Positions 1 to 8,885 of a stretch of DNA of 64,000 nucleotides are shown in pieces (positions within the stretch are counted from its first letter, which is position 1; every line of letters begins with the position of its first letter). Source of the stretch: Orbus sasakiae. GTDB taxonomy: Bacteria; Pseudomonadota; Gammaproteobacteria; Enterobacterales; Orbaceae. The position numbers were made by a program, and so were the translations under genes. Below the pieces are notes generated by a model. That model saw only the letters and a program-made list of their open reading frames with translations, had not been told where the DNA came from and did no database searches. The DNA is taken from positions 1,820,514-1,884,513 of the forward strand of contig NZ_BAABHY010000001.1 in NCBI RefSeq assembly GCF_039542345.1, read 5' to 3'.

Positions 1-16
1 TTTTTTGAGTCATTAT

Positions 17-45
17 TTGCATAAATTTTTCATAAAAGTTGATAT
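17..45 (+). promoter_or_regulatory. possible promoter of the MHS transporter gene
   Basis: A TTGCAT box (17-22) and a TGATAT box (40-45) are separated by 17 bases, about 70 bases before the ATG at 115. In such AT-rich DNA this pattern arises easily by chance, so the call is weak. Confidence 0.3.
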
Positions 46-114
46 GAAATCCTATTAATCCCTCTCAACCGGATAAGTCAGTTAATAATACAATCGAATA
101 AATAAGGTATTTTC

Positions 115-1461
115 ATGAGTAATTCTGACATGACAGCAGAATGGCGGCCGAGTGCTCGACCATTGAATCGAAAAGATTTAAAAACCTTAGTGCTTTCATC
201 ACTAGGGGGAACCCTTGAGTTTTATGATTTTGTTATCTATGCATTATATGTTGATCTGATTGTTGCCCCACTGTTTTTCCCTGATTCACTGAGTCCTTTT
301 ACAAAAGAGCTATTTGCATGGGGAATTTTTGCCGCAGGTTATTTAATTAGACCTGTCGGTGGAATCATTATGGCGCATTTTGGTGATAAAGTTGGACGTA
401 AACAAATGTTTACCCTCAGTGTTGCAATGATGGCTTTGCCAACATTCATTATTGGTATCTTACCTACGTATAGCTCTATTGGGATGCTAGCACCCATTTT
501 ACTTTTATTAATGCGCATGTTACAAGGTGCCGCAATTGGTGGTGAAATGCCTGGCGCTTGGGTATTTATTGCAGAACATACACCAAAACAACGTTATGGT
601 TTTGGTGTCGGTACGTTAACATCTGGTATTACTGGTGGTATCTTACTTGGTTTCTTAATCACTATTGTGATCGATATGTTCTTTAGCCGTGGTGAAGTTT
701 TAGATTTTGCATGGCGTATCCCGTTTATTATTGGTGGTATCTTTGGTGTTATCTCTGTTTATTTACGTCGTTTCTTATCGGAAACGCCTATTTTCAAAGA
801 ATTAGCGGCACGTAAAGCACTCGAGAAAAGTATTCCCGTTGTCTCCGTTATCAAAAATCACAAAATGGCATGCTTACTAGTGGCATTAGTCACATGGTCA
901 CTATCAACCACGATTATGGTCGGCGTCTTGATTACACCAGGTAAAATTCTTGGTGGTATGTATCATGTGCAGCCAATTGATTGCCGTGTTGCGGGCTGTG
1001 TTGTTGCGTTAATGTTAACCGTTGGCTGTATTTTATTTGGTTGGTTAGAAGATAAGATCGGTACAACCGTCAATATGATGATTGCATGGGGTGGATTGGC
1101 CGTTACCAGTTTGTATTTTTATGCCTCGTTAACACCCGATATGAGCCTATCAATGCTGTATTTTAATTATGGCTTATTCGGTTTATTTACTGGTGCAATT
1201 GCAACGACACCAATCGTTGGTACTCGCGCGTTTCCACCATCAATTCGCTATTCAGGATTATCATTTTCTTATAATCTTGCTTATGCGGTGTTTAGTGCCA
1301 TTACACCAACATTAACCTTATATTTACTTAACCCAAATCATATTTTAGGTGAATATTTCTATATGGGCGCAGGTATTTATATCTCGTTTGTCGCCATTTT
1401 GGCTGCTCTGGTTGGATTCTGGCCACTCGCAAAATTTGGCTGGCGCGCTAAAGAAGCGTAA
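115..1461 (+). CDS. MFS transporter, metabolite:H+ symporter (MHS) type
   Basis: This 448-residue inner-membrane protein has about twelve hydrophobic segments. The loop after TM2 carries the MFS signature GDKVGRK (near residue 90) and TM4 begins RMLQGAAIGGE (near 134), both typical of the MHS branch that includes ShiA, KgtP and ProP. It should import a small carboxylate, amino acid or betaine with protons, but the substrate cannot be read from sequence. The start ATG follows AAGGT at a good distance. The gene stands alone and converges on the secreted-protein gene, with a hairpin between them. Confidence 0.85.
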   Translation: MSNSDMTAEWRPSARPLNRKDLKTLVLSSLGGTLEFYDFVIYALYVDLIVAPLFFPDSLSPFTKELFAWGIFAAGYLIRPVGGIIMAHFGDKVGRKQMFTLSVAMMALPTFIIGILPTYSSIGMLAPILLLLMRMLQGAAIGGEMPGAWVFIAEHTPKQRYGFGVGTLTSGITGGILLGFLITIVIDMFFSRGEVLDFAWRIPFIIGGIFGVISVYLRRFLSETPIFKELAARKALEKSIPVVSVIKNHKMACLLVALVTWSLSTTIMVGVLITPGKILGGMYHVQPIDCRVAGCVVALMLTVGCILFGWLEDKIGTTVNMMIAWGGLAVTSLYFYASLTPDMSLSMLYFNYGLFGLFTGAIATTPIVGTRAFPPSIRYSGLSFSYNLAYAVFSAITPTLTLYLLNPNHILGEYFYMGAGIYISFVAILAALVGFWPLAKFGWRAKEA

Positions 1462-1466
1462 TGCTG

Positions 1467-1499
1467 ATGCATCGCATGCGTACTAAGCATGTGATGCAT
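1467..1499. terminator. hairpin between convergent genes
   Basis: A 13-bp stem (1467-1479 with 1487-1499, one G-T pair) with a 7-base loop lies just after the transporter stop codon and before the convergent gene end at 1528. There is no long T run on either side, so it may act as a weak bidirectional terminator or as an mRNA end-protecting hairpin. Confidence 0.5.
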
Positions 1500-1527
1500 G
1501 ATTTCATTATCCTTGCACTAATTATTA

Positions 1528-3009
1528 TTATCCACGACAAATCACGGCTAAGACATTCGTCGTTGGATTGCTATAGCCCACCGATCCTTTAACAACATAA
1601 AATTGATTGGTATCATCGGCTTTATCTGCAGTCCAATAATACTCTCTTGCAGTCCAAGGCGAATTAGCATAAGTATACACATTTCCCCACTCCCCCATGA
1701 ATGTACTATCAACATCGCGAGAATAGGCGCCACCACGTGAGGTGGTCGGTAAAGGTTCATTCGCAATGGGACTATTTGTAAACTCATCACGTTTAAACAG
1801 ATAACGCGATGCAATACTTTGATTAGCCGAACCTGCTAAATTTTCATCTGCCCCACACGCAATTGCTGCAAGGTAGGTACCACTAAAATCACTTGCGGTG
1901 TTATACGCGAGCATGCTTTTAGGCGACGTTGCCCATTTTATTGGCGGTGCAATCGTATAACGATCAACTGGTTGCCAAGTTGAGCCACTATCTAATGTGT
2001 ATTCCATATTAATTATTATCGATGAGGTCGGCTTGGTTGCACCATAAGTCACCATACAGTTTTGACCTAACTCGCTACTTGCGCTACCTGATAAGGTGAC
2101 ATATGGACTATTGGTACTACAGCGATAAATACTTTGATCACTGCCCGAACCAATTAAACTAAATGCCGCATTTTCAAATGCAACGGTTGGGAATGTAACA
2201 CCCGCAATCCCCATTTTTGAATATGAAAAACCAAGATGGGCACGCTTTGTTGGTAAGCTGTTATCATAGTCCCACACAGTTGGATTATAGCCGCCCGGAT
2301 TTGCCGCTGATTGATAAGGATATTTAGTTTCCGTCGAATTTCGTCCTGTATACACCTCAGTGCTTGCAGGCTTGATATAGCAGATATTTGGACCACTTGC
2401 CATAAATCGGTAGGTTTTTCCCGGATAACTGCCGTAAGTTGTCGTGCTAGGATCACCAAAACGTGTTTGGGCTTTTACATCATCAGCACGAATATAGAGT
2501 AAATAAGGACCACCACATACCGATAAGGGTAGCGCCAGATTCGTCACTTGTTTACTGTCAGTAATCCAGCTAGCCGTAATAGTACCACTTGGCGTACCGA
2601 GATCGCCATCTGGGTCAATTTGCAACGATGCAGAGAGACTGTTTGCTTTACCATCAGCCAGCACTAATGCCTGCACATCGTTGTATTTCATTCCTTTAGG
2701 TGCAATAATCGTATCGGTTTGAGAAGGCCCGATATAAACCATCCCACCTTTACCATCAGGCATACTAAAGCTGACTAATTGTTCTGTTGTCGTGACTAAC
2801 GTACCATCAGTTAATTGTAAATAAGGTGCCTCACCTTGAATGGTGTGTGCAGTCGTTGCTAACAGTGTGGCTACTGCATGGTTAGGGAATAAAAAGGCGC
2901 TAAAAAAACTAACACCGATATATAAACATGTGGCAGTTGGCGTCACTGTTGCATTTTGGCTAAATTGAAGCTTATTTAAGTTATTGTTATGTTCAAGTAT
3001 CCTACTCAT
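1528..3009 (-). CDS. large secreted or surface protein, paralog of the protein at 34642-36069
   Basis: The 493-residue product starts with a long n-region, then a hydrophobic stretch (about 28-47) ending in a signal-peptidase-like site near residue 46. The rest is Ser/Thr/Gly-rich and beta-like, with paired cysteines. A conserved ICYIKP motif (209-214) is matched by ICYIQP in the paralog, and both have a C-terminal module with R-x-E-[FL]-T-N-S, EWG, Y-Y-W-T and a final VICRG/VLCVQ cysteine. That C-terminal module recalls the end domains of enterobacterial invasin/intimin-like proteins, which is only a resemblance. No anchor or beta-barrel is visible, so how it is retained is unknown. It is monocistronic. 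Confidence 0.75.
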   Translation of the reverse strand: MSRILEHNNNLNKLQFSQNATVTPTATCLYIGVSFFSAFLFPNHAVATLLATTAHTIQGEAPYLQLTDGTLVTTTEQLVSFSMPDGKGGMVYIGPSQTDTIIAPKGMKYNDVQALVLADGKANSLSASLQIDPDGDLGTPSGTITASWITDSKQVTNLALPLSVCGGPYLLYIRADDVKAQTRFGDPSTTTYGSYPGKTYRFMASGPNICYIKPASTEVYTGRNSTETKYPYQSAANPGGYNPTVWDYDNSLPTKRAHLGFSYSKMGIAGVTFPTVAFENAAFSLIGSGSDQSIYRCSTNSPYVTLSGSASSELGQNCMVTYGATKPTSSIIINMEYTLDSGSTWQPVDRYTIAPPIKWATSPKSMLAYNTASDFSGTYLAAIACGADENLAGSANQSIASRYLFKRDEFTNSPIANEPLPTTSRGGAYSRDVDSTFMGEWGNVYTYANSPWTAREYYWTADKADDTNQFYVVKGSVGYSNPTTNVLAVICRG

Positions 3010-3071
3010 TATCTTTCCTTGTTTTCAATACTTTTATTATTATTTTATTAACATGTCTTATTTACAGAATA

Positions 3072-3497
3072 TTAGACATGACTTTTAGCGGGTTTAACGT
3101 CAACTTCCATTTCTGCAAGTTCTTGTAATATTCCACAAGTATCATCGGTTGGGTGGCAATGGTTTTGCAGCTCAACTAATTGTGAGCGAAGTGACTTTAG
3201 CTCTTCAATACGTTCATCAATATGCTGTAAGTGACTTTGTAATAAAGCATGTGCACTTTCATGTTCAGATCGATTAGCTGGATCATCAGCAATCATAATC
3301 AAAGTTCTAATCTCATTATGACTCATTTCAAGTGCACGGCAGTTACGGATAAATATCAAACGATCCAAATGCTTTTTACTGTAAACACGATAATTACTCT
3401 CGGTTCGATCAGCTTGCGGAAATAAACCGATTTTTTCATAAAAACGAATGGTTTCAGTCGTGCATCCAGCAGCGTTAGCTAATTGCCCAATTTTCAT
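3072..3497 (-). CDS. cadR: MerR-family regulator, CadR/ZntR-like
   Basis: The 141-residue protein opens with a MerR winged helix (IGQLANAAGCTTETIRFYE, residues 3-21), followed by the long dimer helix and a C-terminal CHPTDDTC loop (C114, C121). This matches the metal loop of Cd(II)/Pb(II) regulator CadR. The cysteine expected near position 77 is absent; the segment reads RSEHES, with S77 and H79. The ATG at 3497 was chosen because MKIGQL is the family N-terminus; an in-frame ATG lies directly before it. The start overlaps the stop codon of tag, so the two are probably translationally coupled. No P-type ATPase target gene is nearby. Confidence 0.8.
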   Translation of the reverse strand: MKIGQLANAAGCTTETIRFYEKIGLFPQADRTESNYRVYSKKHLDRLIFIRNCRALEMSHNEIRTLIMIADDPANRSEHESAHALLQSHLQHIDERIEELKSLRSQLVELQNHCHPTDDTCGILQELAEMEVDVKPAKSHV

Positions 3498-4066
3498 CAT
3501 GAATGACTCCGGCAAAAACAATCGACAAAATGATCATCGACTAATCCCATTGATTGCATAAAAGCATAGCAAATTGTTGAACCGACGAAGGTAAAGCCGC
3601 GTTTTTTGAGCGCTTTTGACATCTGATCTGAAACCGCCGTACTTGCGGGTACTTGTGATAGGTTTTGGTAATGATTAATCACTGTCTGTCCATCGACAAA
3701 AGACCATATAAACTGTGCAAAATCTTCACCGTTTTCTTGCATAACTAAATAGGCCTGTGCATTTTTCACAATTGCATTTAATTTTAATCGATTACGGATT
3801 AAACCCGTATTTTGCATTAATACCTCAATATCATTTTGATTTATTGTGATAATTTTTTGAGGGTCAAAATTAAAGAAACAACGTCGATACTCGGCTCGCT
3901 TTTTCAGTACGGTGATCCATGATAAGCCTGCCTGCTGCCCTTCAAGGCAAATTTTTTCAAACAATTTTAAGCTATCATGTTGCGGTTTACCCCATTCATT
4001 ATCGTGATAATCAATATATAACGGATCATTATTCACCCAGCCACAACGTATTAATTGTTTCGCCAT
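3497..4066 (-). CDS. tag: DNA-3-methyladenine glycosylase I
   Basis: The 189-residue enzyme removes 3-methyladenine from alkylated DNA as the first step of base excision repair. It is nearly collinear with E. coli Tag: RCGWVNNDPLYIDYHDNEWG at residues 7-26, ICLEGQQAGLSWITVLKKR in the middle and KKRGFTFVGSTICYAFMQ near the end. The zinc ligands are visible as C8, H21 and the C-terminal H and C in DDHFVDCFC. It is the first gene of a two-gene unit with the CadR-like regulator and is divergent from glyQ, with 144 bases between the starts. Confidence 0.95.
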   Translation of the reverse strand: MAKQLIRCGWVNNDPLYIDYHDNEWGKPQHDSLKLFEKICLEGQQAGLSWITVLKKRAEYRRCFFNFDPQKIITINQNDIEVLMQNTGLIRNRLKLNAIVKNAQAYLVMQENGEDFAQFIWSFVDGQTVINHYQNLSQVPASTAVSDQMSKALKKRGFTFVGSTICYAFMQSMGLVDDHFVDCFCRSHS

Positions 4067-4210
4067 ACTTTTTTCCTGATTTAGATGAATGTATTCTTAG
4101 TAAATTTAGCCATAATTTGTTAAGATTAACACTTCCACAATGATTAATAAACAGTATAAAATAGCCAATTATTTAAATCATTTTATACAACTTGATAAAA
4201 AGATAACATC

Positions 4211-5137
4211 ATGCAAAAGTTTAATGTAAAAACCTTTCAAGGGTTAATTCTGACATTACAGGATTATTGGGCGAATCAAGGCTGTACCGTTATTCAGCCT
4301 CTTGATATGGAAGTTGGTGCGGGGACTTCTCACCCAATGACGTGTCTACGAGCACTCGGGCCTGAACCGATTAATGCTGCTTACGTGCAGCCATCACGTC
4401 GTCCAACGGACGGACGTTATGGTGAAAACCCGAACCGATTACAGCATTATTATCAATTTCAAGTTATTTTAAAGCCGTCTCCTGAAAATATTCAAGAACT
4501 CTACTTGGGTTCATTAAAAGAATTAGGCTTAGATCCAACAGTTAATGATATTCGTTTTGTCGAAGACAACTGGGAAAACCCAACACTTGGTGCTTGGGGA
4601 CTAGGTTGGGAAGTTTGGCTTAACGGTATGGAAGTCACGCAGTTTACTTACTTTCAACAAGTTGGCGGACTCGAATGTAAACCCGTCACAGGTGAAATCA
4701 CTTATGGCCTTGAACGTTTAGCTATGTATATCCAAGGTGTTGATAGCGTCTACGATCTTATCTGGAGTGATGGCGTATTTGGTAAAACAACCTATGGGGA
4801 TGTTTTCCATCAAAATGAAGTCGAACAATCAACGTATAATTTTGAGTATGCCAATACCGATTTTCTATTTTATTGTTTTGATCAACATGAAAAAGAAGCG
4901 CGTTACTTACTTGAGCTGGAAAAACCATTACCACTACCGGCTTATGAACGAATTTTAAAAGCAGCACATTGTTTTAACTTACTTGATGCGCGTAAAGCCA
5001 TTTCAGTTACTGAGCGCCAACGCTATATTTTAAGAATCAGAACATTAACCAAAATGGTGGCTGAAGCTTATTATGCATCGCGCGAAGCCTTAGGATTCCC
5101 TATGTGCCAACGTCAAAATGAAACTGCGTCAAAGTAA
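4211..5137 (+). CDS. glyQ: glycine-tRNA ligase alpha subunit
   Basis: The 308-residue catalytic subunit of the alpha2-beta2 glycyl-tRNA synthetase carries the class II aminoacylation site. The motif MEVGAGTSHPMTCLRALGPE (about 33-52) and SRRPTDGRYGENPNRLQHYY nearby are the family hallmarks. The length is close to the 303 residues of E. coli. The stop is only 3 bases before glyS, so the two subunits are made from one message. A TATAAA box at 4155-4160 is the likely -10. No T-box or other leader structure was seen. Confidence 0.98.
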   Translation: MQKFNVKTFQGLILTLQDYWANQGCTVIQPLDMEVGAGTSHPMTCLRALGPEPINAAYVQPSRRPTDGRYGENPNRLQHYYQFQVILKPSPENIQELYLGSLKELGLDPTVNDIRFVEDNWENPTLGAWGLGWEVWLNGMEVTQFTYFQQVGGLECKPVTGEITYGLERLAMYIQGVDSVYDLIWSDGVFGKTTYGDVFHQNEVEQSTYNFEYANTDFLFYCFDQHEKEARYLLELEKPLPLPAYERILKAAHCFNLLDARKAISVTERQRYILRIRTLTKMVAEAYYASREALGFPMCQRQNETASK

Positions 5138-5140
5138 GGA

Positions 5141-7216
5141 ATGAATATCATGCAAAACACATTTTTAGTTGAACTGGGTACTGAAGAGTTACCACCAAAA
5201 TCACTGCGTACCTTTGCTGAAAGCTTTGCGGCGAATTTTATTGAACAGCTTGATAATGCCAATCTCAAACATGGTGAAGTGATTTGGTATGCTTCACCAC
5301 GTCGCTTAGCTTTAAAAGTGCTAAACCTAAATGATACCCAACCCGATACCCAAATCGTTAAACGTGGTCCGGCAGTCAGTGCCGCATTTGATGCAAATGG
5401 TAATCCCACTAAAGCCGCTGAAGGCTGGGCTCGCGGTTGCGGAATTACCGTTGATCAAGCCGATCGTGTACAAACCGATAAAGGTGAGTGGCTATCTTAT
5501 ACGTTAAATCAACAAGGGCAACCTGTTGTTAACTTATTGTGTGAGATGGTTAAAACGGCACTTAGCAAGCTACCTATTCCAAAACCAATGCGCTGGGCAG
5601 CAAAACAAGTAGAATTTGTTCGTCCAAGTCATACGCTCACCATGCTTTATGGTGATGATGTTGTCCCTGGCACAATTTTAGACATTGAATCAGATCGTGT
5701 CATTCGAGGTCACCGTTTTATGGGTGAACAAGAATTTACGATTGATAGTGCTGATCAGTATCCACAAATTTTAGAACAACGTGGTAAAGTGATTGCAGAC
5801 TATGATAAACGTAAATCAATCATCAAACAGCAAGCCGAACTGGCAGCCGAAAAATTGGGTGGTAAAGCAGACTTAACTGAAAGCCTACTGGAAGAAGTGA
5901 CTTCATTAGTCGAATGGCCCGTTGTATTAACAGCAAAATTTGAAGAAAAATTCCTTGATGTGCCGGCAGAAGCACTGGTTTATACCATGAAAGGCGATCA
6001 AAAATATTTTCCAGTCTACGATAAACAAGCCAAATTGCTGCCTAATTTTATTTTTGTGGCCAATATTGAGTCCAAAGACCCACAAGTGGTCATTTCGGGT
6101 AATGAAAAAGTGGTTCGACCACGTCTGGCTGACGCAGAATTCTTTTATAAAACCGATTTGAAACAAACATTAGCCGATCGCTTACCACGCCTTGAAACGG
6201 TGTTATTCCAGCAACAACTGGGGACCGTAAAAGATAAAGTATTACGTCTTGAAGAGTTAGCTGGCTTTATTGCGCATCACATCCATTGTGATGTCAAACA
6301 GGCTAAACGTGCTGGTTTATTATCGAAATGTGATTTAGTGACCAATACAGTGTTTGAGTTTCCAGAAACTCAAGGCATTATGGGGCGTTACTTAGCAATA
6401 AAAGATAACGAAGACATTGATGTTGCCATCGCCATTGAAGAACAGTATAAACCGCGTTTTTCTGGAGATGCGCTGCCAAGCACATTGGTTGCCAGTGCCG
6501 TATCGATTGCCGAGAAAATGGATACGCTAGCAGGGATTTTTGGCATTGGTCAACATCCGAAAGGCGATAAAGACCCGTTTGCATTACGCCGCGCTGCGAT
6601 TGGTATTTTACGCATTATTGTTGAAAAATCATTATCCATTGATTTAGTTGACTTAACTCACCATGCGGTTTCATTGTATGGCGATAAGTTAACCAATAAA
6701 AATGTGGTTGAAGACATTGTGAGCTTTATGCAGGGACGTTTCCGTGCATGGTATCAAGAACAAGGCTTTGCAATCGATACCATTCAATCTGTCCTTGCCC
6801 GCAATCCAACAAAACCGGCTGATTTTGATGCCCGCGTTAAAGCCGTTACTCACTTTAGAACCTTACCTGCTGCGGTATCATTAGCTGAAGCCAATAAGCG
6901 TGTATCGAATATTTTATCTAAAGCGGGAATTGCTATTCCAGAAAAAGTCAATGCCTCATTACTTGAGGATGGTGCTGAAGGAGAATTGGCGAAACAGATT
7001 GCCGTGTTGACGGATAAGCTCGAACCTTACTTCAATCAAGGACGATATCAAGAAGCACTGATTGAACTCGCCTCATTAAAAGAGCCCGTTGATAACTTTT
7101 TTGTTGCCGTGATGGTCATGGCCGATGATCAGCAAGTTAGACTCAATCGACTCGCATTATTGAGTAAATTACAAAGCTTATTCTTAAAAGTTGCTGATAT
7201 TTCGTTATTACAATAA
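5141..7216 (+). CDS. glyS: glycine-tRNA ligase beta subunit
   Basis: The 691-residue tRNA-binding subunit partners GlyQ. It aligns along its whole length with E. coli GlyS (689 residues), from FLVELGTEELPPKSLR at the N-terminus through KFEEKFLDVPAEALVYTMKG and an HD-like region (IGQHPKGDKDPFALRR) to LFLKVADISLLQ at the end. The first ATG is used; an alternative ATG lies three codons in (MQNTFL) and has an equally poor ribosome site. It is followed by a hairpin (7230-7262). Confidence 0.98.
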   Translation: MNIMQNTFLVELGTEELPPKSLRTFAESFAANFIEQLDNANLKHGEVIWYASPRRLALKVLNLNDTQPDTQIVKRGPAVSAAFDANGNPTKAAEGWARGCGITVDQADRVQTDKGEWLSYTLNQQGQPVVNLLCEMVKTALSKLPIPKPMRWAAKQVEFVRPSHTLTMLYGDDVVPGTILDIESDRVIRGHRFMGEQEFTIDSADQYPQILEQRGKVIADYDKRKSIIKQQAELAAEKLGGKADLTESLLEEVTSLVEWPVVLTAKFEEKFLDVPAEALVYTMKGDQKYFPVYDKQAKLLPNFIFVANIESKDPQVVISGNEKVVRPRLADAEFFYKTDLKQTLADRLPRLETVLFQQQLGTVKDKVLRLEELAGFIAHHIHCDVKQAKRAGLLSKCDLVTNTVFEFPETQGIMGRYLAIKDNEDIDVAIAIEEQYKPRFSGDALPSTLVASAVSIAEKMDTLAGIFGIGQHPKGDKDPFALRRAAIGILRIIVEKSLSIDLVDLTHHAVSLYGDKLTNKNVVEDIVSFMQGRFRAWYQEQGFAIDTIQSVLARNPTKPADFDARVKAVTHFRTLPAAVSLAEANKRVSNILSKAGIAIPEKVNASLLEDGAEGELAKQIAVLTDKLEPYFNQGRYQEALIELASLKEPVDNFFVAVMVMADDQQVRLNRLALLSKLQSLFLKVADISLLQ

Positions 7217-7229
7217 CGATACTACACTA

Positions 7230-7262
7230 AACCGAATTGGCATTAATCATGTCAATTCGGTT
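7230..7262 (+). terminator. hairpin after glyS
   Basis: A perfect 10-bp stem (7230-7239 with 7253-7262) and 13-base loop sit 13 bases after the glyS stop. The 3' side is only moderately T-rich, so termination may be partial and the downstream yciC and ybaK may be read through. Confidence 0.5.
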
Positions 7263-7288
7263 ACCATTTATTCAAAAAGGAGTTTGTT

Positions 7289-8119
7289 TTGTTGTCGTTT
7301 TCTTCGGTATTATCTGATGCTCGTAATTTTATAAGTAATAACTTTACTATAATCGTCACTATTGTTGTGATTTTATCGATCATCACGCAAATGATTAATG
7401 TGCTTCTTTCCCCAAGTATTGAAACGATTAGTCCAATTAAATCCATACTCGAACAGACAATACAACAATATGGTGAATTATCTGCTGAAGCGCTAACAAA
7501 TACACTCAATTCACTTTCCGAACAACAAAAGCAACAACTGGTTCCCGTTGCAATGAGTTTTTTATTTAAAGTCGGTTTGGTATTTTTAGTCACTAACTTG
7601 ATTGCAATGAGTTGCGTCCTTGCCACGATTTATACCATTTCAGCACAGCAATTCTCGTTAAATAATCTGTTACAAAGCCTGATAAAAATAGCCCCACAAA
7701 TTCTATTTTTTATGCTGTTGGCGATACCTGGTTTTATTATTTTATCACTGGTTGCATCGGTATTAGCACCGATTGCTGCGCCGCTTGGCATGTTAGCCGC
7801 TGTATTCTATATGGCCGCGTATATTGTTTTTCTTGCTGTGATTATTGATCCGATGCCCTATGCAGGTTTTATCTATAAATTGAAAATCACGCTGCATTTT
7901 TTGAGACGTGAAATGCGCTTAATACTACCTATGGTTGCAATTTGGCTCTTGGCATCATTTTTATTAAAAGCAATGGCAGGCATGTTAGCGGATAATAATT
8001 TTATTGTGGAAACGATTTTTAGTGTATTTAAATTGTTGTTAAGCTTCCTGACGGTATGTTATCTCTATCGTCTTTATTCATTATCTAACAATATGTTACC
8101 TTATGACGCCCGCAATTAA
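7289..8119 (+). CDS. yciC: YciC-like inner-membrane protein (UPF0259)
   Basis: The 276-residue protein has about six membrane segments separated by short loops and ends in FLTVCYLYRLYSLSNN, like the conserved end of E. coli YciC (247 residues). The family has no established function. The start is a TTG at 7289, supported by AAGGAG at 7277-7282 with normal spacing. A large N-terminal soluble loop (about residues 45-75) is longer than in E. coli. The last 17 bases overlap ybaK, which suggests translational coupling. Confidence 0.75.
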   Translation: MLSFSSVLSDARNFISNNFTIIVTIVVILSIITQMINVLLSPSIETISPIKSILEQTIQQYGELSAEALTNTLNSLSEQQKQQLVPVAMSFLFKVGLVFLVTNLIAMSCVLATIYTISAQQFSLNNLLQSLIKIAPQILFFMLLAIPGFIILSLVASVLAPIAAPLGMLAAVFYMAAYIVFLAVIIDPMPYAGFIYKLKITLHFLRREMRLILPMVAIWLLASFLLKAMAGMLADNNFIVETIFSVFKLLLSFLTVCYLYRLYSLSNNMLPYDARN

Positions 8120-8588
8120 TTTATTAAAAAAATTAAAAATCGTGTTCAATATTCACCAATATGAACACGATCCACATGAAACACAATTTGGCAAAGAGGC
8201 TGTTGAAAAGCTGGATCCTAGCTTGAATGTGGTGGCAGAGCAAGTATTCAAAACGCTTGTAATAAGCCTTAATGGTAACAGCAAGGAATTAGCGGTGTGC
8301 GTGATACCGGTTGATGATCACTTAGATTTAAAAAAAGCAGCTAAAGCACTGCATAGCAAAAAAGTGGACTTAGCTGACCCAACCCTTGCCCAAAAAATCA
8401 CAGGCTATTTAGTCGGTGGCATTAGCCCGCTTGGCCAAAAAAAACAGCTCCCGACATTGATTGATATGAGTGCCACACAATTTAAGACCATGTTTGTTTC
8501 TGGTGGTCGACGTGGACTTGAAATAGAAATAGCCCCTCAGGATCTTGCCAAAATAGTCAATGCTCAATTGGTCGATATCGCCGTTTAG
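8103..8588 (+). CDS. ybaK: Cys-tRNA(Pro)/Cys-tRNA(Cys) deacylase
   Basis: This 161-residue trans-editing enzyme hydrolyses Cys-tRNA(Pro) formed by prolyl-tRNA synthetase. The lysine of VFKTLVISL (K50) corresponds to the essential K46 of Haemophilus/E. coli YbaK. The loop GGISPLGQKK and the GLEIEIAPQDL segment near the end are also family signatures. Its length is typical (E. coli 159). It begins inside the end of yciC. Nothing unusual is seen. Confidence 0.92.
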   Translation: MTPAINLLKKLKIVFNIHQYEHDPHETQFGKEAVEKLDPSLNVVAEQVFKTLVISLNGNSKELAVCVIPVDDHLDLKKAAKALHSKKVDLADPTLAQKITGYLVGGISPLGQKKQLPTLIDMSATQFKTMFVSGGRRGLEIEIAPQDLAKIVNAQLVDIAV

Positions 8589-8734
8589 ATTATTCTTATC
8601 CATGACATCGTTGCAACAATTTTATTGCCCTTTTTTGTGTGTTACCGACCACTTATTTTAATTAAAGTTCATCTCTTACTATATCTCAAATAGGTTGACT
8701 ATTTCTTATTAGTATTTTAATTTTATCTTTAGTT

Positions 8735-8763
8735 TTGACTATAACTAAATGATGTTAAACTAT
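8735..8763 (+). promoter_or_regulatory. possible promoter of the glucose dehydrogenase gene
   Basis: A TTGACT box (8735-8740) is followed 17 bases later by AACTAT (8758-8763), in the 297-base gap before gdh. A CRP-like half site, TGTGA then TCGAC after six bases, lies at 8810-8825. Both are weak matches; the rest of the gap is AT-rich DNA with no gene. Confidence 0.3.
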
Positions 8764-8885
8764 TTTTTGGTTTTATCATTAGGCAAAATTGATGTTATAA
8801 CCCTGCATGTGAAGTTGATCGACTTTAATTTCAAGTCTTCGTTTATAACATAATGGTTTTATACAACACGAAAAGAAGTTTTATT

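Noticed and set aside
7261..7626. 121-residue open frame on the minus strand of yciC
   Set aside because: It is antisense to a coherent membrane-protein gene and has a composition typical of a shadow frame.
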